The position numbers were made by a program, and so were the translations under genes. Below, one piece after another: positions 61,657 through 64,000 of a stretch of DNA of 64,000 nucleotides (its first letter is position 1; each line of letters begins with the position of its first letter). The notes below the pieces were generated by a model. The model worked only from the letters and a program-made list of their open reading frames with translations, was not told the DNA's origin and did no database searches. The stretch spans positions 1-64,000 of the forward strand of contig JBEULE010000032.1 of the NCBI GenBank assembly GCA_041287495.1. Reading direction: 5' to 3'. The stretch comes from JAOABC01 sp041287495. GTDB lineage: Bacteria > Aquificota > Aquificia > Aquificales > Hydrogenothermaceae.

Positions 61657-61836
61657 ATGTCTGTAAAGGATGCTAAGATTAGAATCAATCAAATTTCTAG
61701 GGACTTTATTGAGTTAATAGAAAGAGAGGAAAATTATGAAAAGAGAATAAAACTTTTTGAAAGTTTTTACAAAACATTAAATCTTATACAGGATATATAT
61801 AATCCGGCAAAAAACTACAAAAAATTTAAACTTTAA
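61657..61836 (+). CDS. Small 59-residue protein of unknown function
   Basis: A short ORF with very good support for translation: AGGAGGT (61643-61649) then 7 nt and ATG. It encodes 59 residues, charged and helical (FIELIEREENYEKRIKLFE), with a basic tail (NYKKFKL). No signal, span or Cys. Upstream is a small hairpin TTGAGA-ATAAA-TCTCAA (61618-61634). The stop overlaps the rlmB stop on the other strand. Function unknown. Confidence 0.65.
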   Translation: MSVKDAKIRINQISRDFIELIEREENYEKRIKLFESFYKTLNLIQDIYNPAKNYKKFKL

Positions 61837-62564
61837 ATTAATTTTTTAACAACTTCCCAAATTGCTATTGCTGTTGCCGAAGATACATTTAAAGATGTTA
61901 CCTTACCTTTCATAGGGATAGTTACAACTATATCTGATACATCTAAAACAGATTTTGAAACTCCTTTTCCTTCTGAACCGACAACTAAGGCAAGAGGAAA
62001 GGGAAAGTCTATCTCATGTATATTTTTACCACCTTTTTCAACTGCAACAACCCATCCTCCTTTTTTCTTAAACTTTTCAAGGAAAGAGGATAAACTTCCT
62101 ACTTTCGCTATAGGTAGATAGAATATAGCTCCGGTTGATGCTTTTACTACTGTCTCATTGATAGGACTTGATCTCTCTCTGGGGACAATAATTCCGCTTC
62201 CACCTAAAACTTCTGTTGTTCTTATTATATTTCCTACGTTTTGAGGATCTGTAATGTGGTCTAAAACAACTATAAAACCTTTTTCCTTCATAACTTTCTC
62301 TATAAGATTATCTTCATCTGTATATTTTATTGGACTAACTAAAGCAACTACTCCCTGTGTCTTTTTTGTTCCTGCAAGTTCTTCAACTTTTTGACGGGAA
62401 ACTTTTTGGACTTTTACTTTTCTCTTTTGAGCAAGTTCTATAAGTTCTTTTGGTGGGTGGCTATCATGGGCTATAAGTATCTTTTCTAAACTTCTTCCAG
62501 CTTTTAGAGCTTCTATAACTGGATTTCTTCCCCATATGACTATTGATTTACTTTCTTCACTCAA
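61833..62564 (-). CDS. rlmB: 23S rRNA (guanosine-2251-2'-O)-methyltransferase
   Basis: 243 residues, SPOUT (TrmH) family. N-terminal substrate-binding domain (VIWGRNPVIEALKAG; LAGTKKTQGVVALV), then the knotted catalytic domain with VVLDHITDPQNVGNIIRTTE, LVVGSEGKGVSKSVL and IPMKGKVTSLNVSSATAIAI. RlmB is the common type of this length; TrmH-like activity on other sites is possible. ATG overlaps fmt by 8 nt. Confidence 0.93.
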   Translation of the reverse strand: MSEESKSIVIWGRNPVIEALKAGRSLEKILIAHDSHPPKELIELAQKRKVKVQKVSRQKVEELAGTKKTQGVVALVSPIKYTDEDNLIEKVMKEKGFIVVLDHITDPQNVGNIIRTTEVLGGSGIIVPRERSSPINETVVKASTGAIFYLPIAKVGSLSSFLEKFKKKGGWVVAVEKGGKNIHEIDFPFPLALVVGSEGKGVSKSVLDVSDIVVTIPMKGKVTSLNVSSATAIAIWEVVKKLI

Positions 62565-63492
62565 ATCTCTCTCCTTCTTTTATTCTGTATCCTCTTATTG
62601 CATCTTGAGATGATATAACTTTTGAGTTTGGAAACTGTATGTTTTTTATAAGTAAACAATCTTTTCCTGTTGCTACTATAATACCTATTTTATTATCTAC
62701 TTTTACTATCTCTCCGGGATTGTTATCATTTTCACATTTAATAACTTGAGCATCTAATATCTTAACAACTTCTCCTCTAAATGTAGAAAAAGCCTTAGGC
62801 CAAATTTTTAATGCTCTTATTTTGTTGAATATGTTTTCAGCAGGTTGGTTCCAGTTTATCTTTCCTTCTTCCTTCTCTATAGGTTTTGCATAGGTTGCTT
62901 CCAAGTTGTTTTGGGGTGTTTTTTGTGCTACTCCTTTTTCTATATCGTCTAAAACTTTTAAAAGTAAGTTAGCCCCTTCTTTTGCCAATTTATCATGTAG
63001 TGTTATTACATCATCCCCTTTTTCTATTTCTATTTCTTTACATTCATAAATATCTCCGGCATCAAGCTCTTTTACTATCTCCATTATACATACACCGGTT
63101 TTATTCTGTCCATCCATAATTGCTCTCTGTATTGGTGCTGCTCCCCTATACTTAGGAAGAAGTGATGCATGAACATTTATTGTTTTAAATCTTGGTATCT
63201 CTATTATATCTTCTGGAATTATTTTACCGTAGGCAACTACAACAGATATATCCGGATTTAATTGTTTTAGTATATCTCTTATTTCTTCATTGTTTTTTAA
63301 TTTCTCTGGTTGATAAACTTCAATACCTTTTGATAGGGCAAACTCTTTCACAGGTGTAGGTTGTAATTTCTGACCTCTTCCCTTTGGTTTATCAGATTGA
63401 GTTATAACTGCTAAAACTTGATGTTTTGAGTTAACCAAAGCTTTTAAACTCTCTACTGCAAATTCTGGAGTTCCCCAAAATACTACTTTCAT
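62557..63492 (-). CDS. fmt: Methionyl-tRNA formyltransferase
   Basis: 311 residues. VVFWGTPEFAVESLKAL, TQSDKPKGRGQKLQPTPVK, then formyl-folate motif NVHASLLPKYRGAAPIQRAI with the active-site Asn-His, and ELDAGDIYECKEI with Asp. The C-terminal OB domain (from about 205) includes INWNQPAENIFNKIRAL. It formylates initiator Met-tRNA. ATG 63492 is set by its 4-nt overlap with the obg stop (ATGA). GTG three codons earlier is unlikely. Confidence 0.95.
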   Translation of the reverse strand: MKVVFWGTPEFAVESLKALVNSKHQVLAVITQSDKPKGRGQKLQPTPVKEFALSKGIEVYQPEKLKNNEEIRDILKQLNPDISVVVAYGKIIPEDIIEIPRFKTINVHASLLPKYRGAAPIQRAIMDGQNKTGVCIMEIVKELDAGDIYECKEIEIEKGDDVITLHDKLAKEGANLLLKVLDDIEKGVAQKTPQNNLEATYAKPIEKEEGKINWNQPAENIFNKIRALKIWPKAFSTFRGEVVKILDAQVIKCENDNNPGEIVKVDNKIGIIVATGKDCLLIKNIQFPNSKVISSQDAIRGYRIKEGERFE

Positions 63493-64000
63493 TTTACCCA
63501 CTCTTTTTTGTATTTTCTGATTAGATTTATAAGTTCATCAACACCTTCCCTTGTTATTAGGGATACAGCTACAAATGGGATATTTCTCTCTTGAAAATAC
63601 TTTCTCATTTCATCAATTTTAGATTTATCAGATAGAGCATCTATTTTATTTGCTACCACTATCTGAGGCTTTTTAGTAAGGTCGTCACTGTAATTTTTTA
63701 ACTCTCTGTTTATTACCTCAAAAGCTTCCTTCCAATCTTTTTCAGCAAAATCTGATACATCTATAAGATGTATTAAAAATTTTGTTCTCTCTATGTGTCT
63801 TAAAAATTCATGACCTAATCCTGCCCCTTCCGAAGCTCCCTCTATAAGTCCAGGTATATCTGCTAAAACTACAAAATCATCAACATTAAGCTGTAAAACT
63901 CCTAAAACCGGTGTTAAGGTAGTAAATGGATAGTCTGCTATTTTTGGCTTTGCATTTGATAAAACTGATATTAATGTCGATTTTCCAGCATTTGGAAAGC
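63489..64000 (-). CDS. obg: GTPase Obg/CgtA, C-terminal part (5' end outside window)
   Basis: 169 full residues are visible. They begin within the P-loop (FPNAGKSTLISVLSNAKPKI), with switch ADYPFTTLTPVLGVL, DIPGLIEGASEGAGLG (G3), and ANKID (G4). The end is YFQERNIPFVAVSLITREG and a short basic tail. The N-terminal glycine-rich Obg domain lies beyond the window edge. Obg acts in 50S assembly and stress control. The stop overlaps the fmt start by 4 nt. There is no extra C-terminal OCT domain. Confidence 0.93.
   Translation of the reverse strand, partial: FPNAGKSTLISVLSNAKPKIADYPFTTLTPVLGVLQLNVDDFVVLADIPGLIEGASEGAGLGHEFLRHIERTKFLIHLIDVSDFAEKDWKEAFEVINRELKNYSDDLTKKPQIVVANKIDALSDKSKIDEMRKYFQERNIPFVAVSLITREGVDELINLIRKYKKEWVK

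Overview
The window is a very AT-rich, tightly packed bacterial chromosome segment with genes on both strands, many 1-14 nt overlaps and frequent TTG/GTG starts. The gene set is that of a Gram-negative, diderm, autotroph-like bacterium: heptosyltransferase, MacAB/Lol-type export, TatA, PpiD/SurA-like and Spy-like periplasmic proteins, plus leucine, lysine, biotin, riboflavin and shikimate enzymes. Low GC, the ffh-rpsP-khpA order, a DUF2103 protein and DUF507 point to the Aquificota, most like Sulfurihydrogenibium or another Hydrogenothermaceae member. That placement is inference; no 16S gene is present. There is no prophage, integron, transposase or CRISPR array. Nearly everything is core housekeeping.

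Layout. 1-2.7 kb: end of a transglutaminase-like membrane protein, then ffh, rpsP and khpA, facing tsaE. 3.1-7.3 kb (+): dapA, hicB with a frameshifted hicA, a Gfo/Idh oxidoreductase with a DegT aminotransferase, then ribH-nusB. 7.3-10.7 kb (-): a small unknown gene, yajC, alaS. 10.8-14.6 kb (+): a fused acyl-ligase/ACP/acyltransferase, yjbQ and an aguB-like amidase. 14.6-21.2 kb (-): a seven-gene run of DUF507, plsC, ispH, rpsA, a cation antiporter, accA and waaF. 21.3-22.9 kb (+): aroD, a peroxiredoxin-like gene and tRNA-Lys, -Glu and -Val. 23-24.3 kb (-): tatA, cvpA, yqeY, rpsU. 24.4-26.8 kb (+): ilvE and two coupled unknown genes, facing dnaA. 26.8-32.1 kb (-): dnaA, DUF2103, transaldolase, M23 peptidase, leuA. 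32.2-38.6 kb (+): amidase, coaX, tRNA-Ser, a three-gene ABC export system, bioB. 38.6 kb: mazG (-). 39.4-43.6 kb (+): uvrC and two SGNH proteins, one fused to acyltransferase-3. 43.6-52.5 kb (-): gpsA, MFS, rhomboid, Spy-like, PpiD-like, an unknown gene, an MBL protein, rsmH, ftsL, ftsI. 52.6-55 kb (+): alr and a sigma-54 activator. 55-58.7 kb (-): methyltransferase, murF, gap, trpG/pabA. 58.8-61.8 kb: a P3-type ATPase, an ApbE-like fragment and a 59-residue gene. 61.8-64 kb (-): rlmB, fmt and the 3' part of obg.

Promoters that can be read look like ordinary sigma-70 sites (TTGNNN-N16/17-TATAAT), often with an extended TGN -10. Several divergent regions have symmetric TATAAT-containing palindromes. 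A sigma-54-type activator shows that sigma-54 control also exists.

Most noteworthy are the three-domain lipid enzyme with an overlapping 11-codon leader ORF, the alr gene that can only start at a non-canonical codon, the disrupted hicA, the P3-type ATPase with a hybrid M4 motif, the paired SGNH proteins, and the unknown membrane gene pair beside dnaA. I did not find a clear new multi-gene defence or mobile system.
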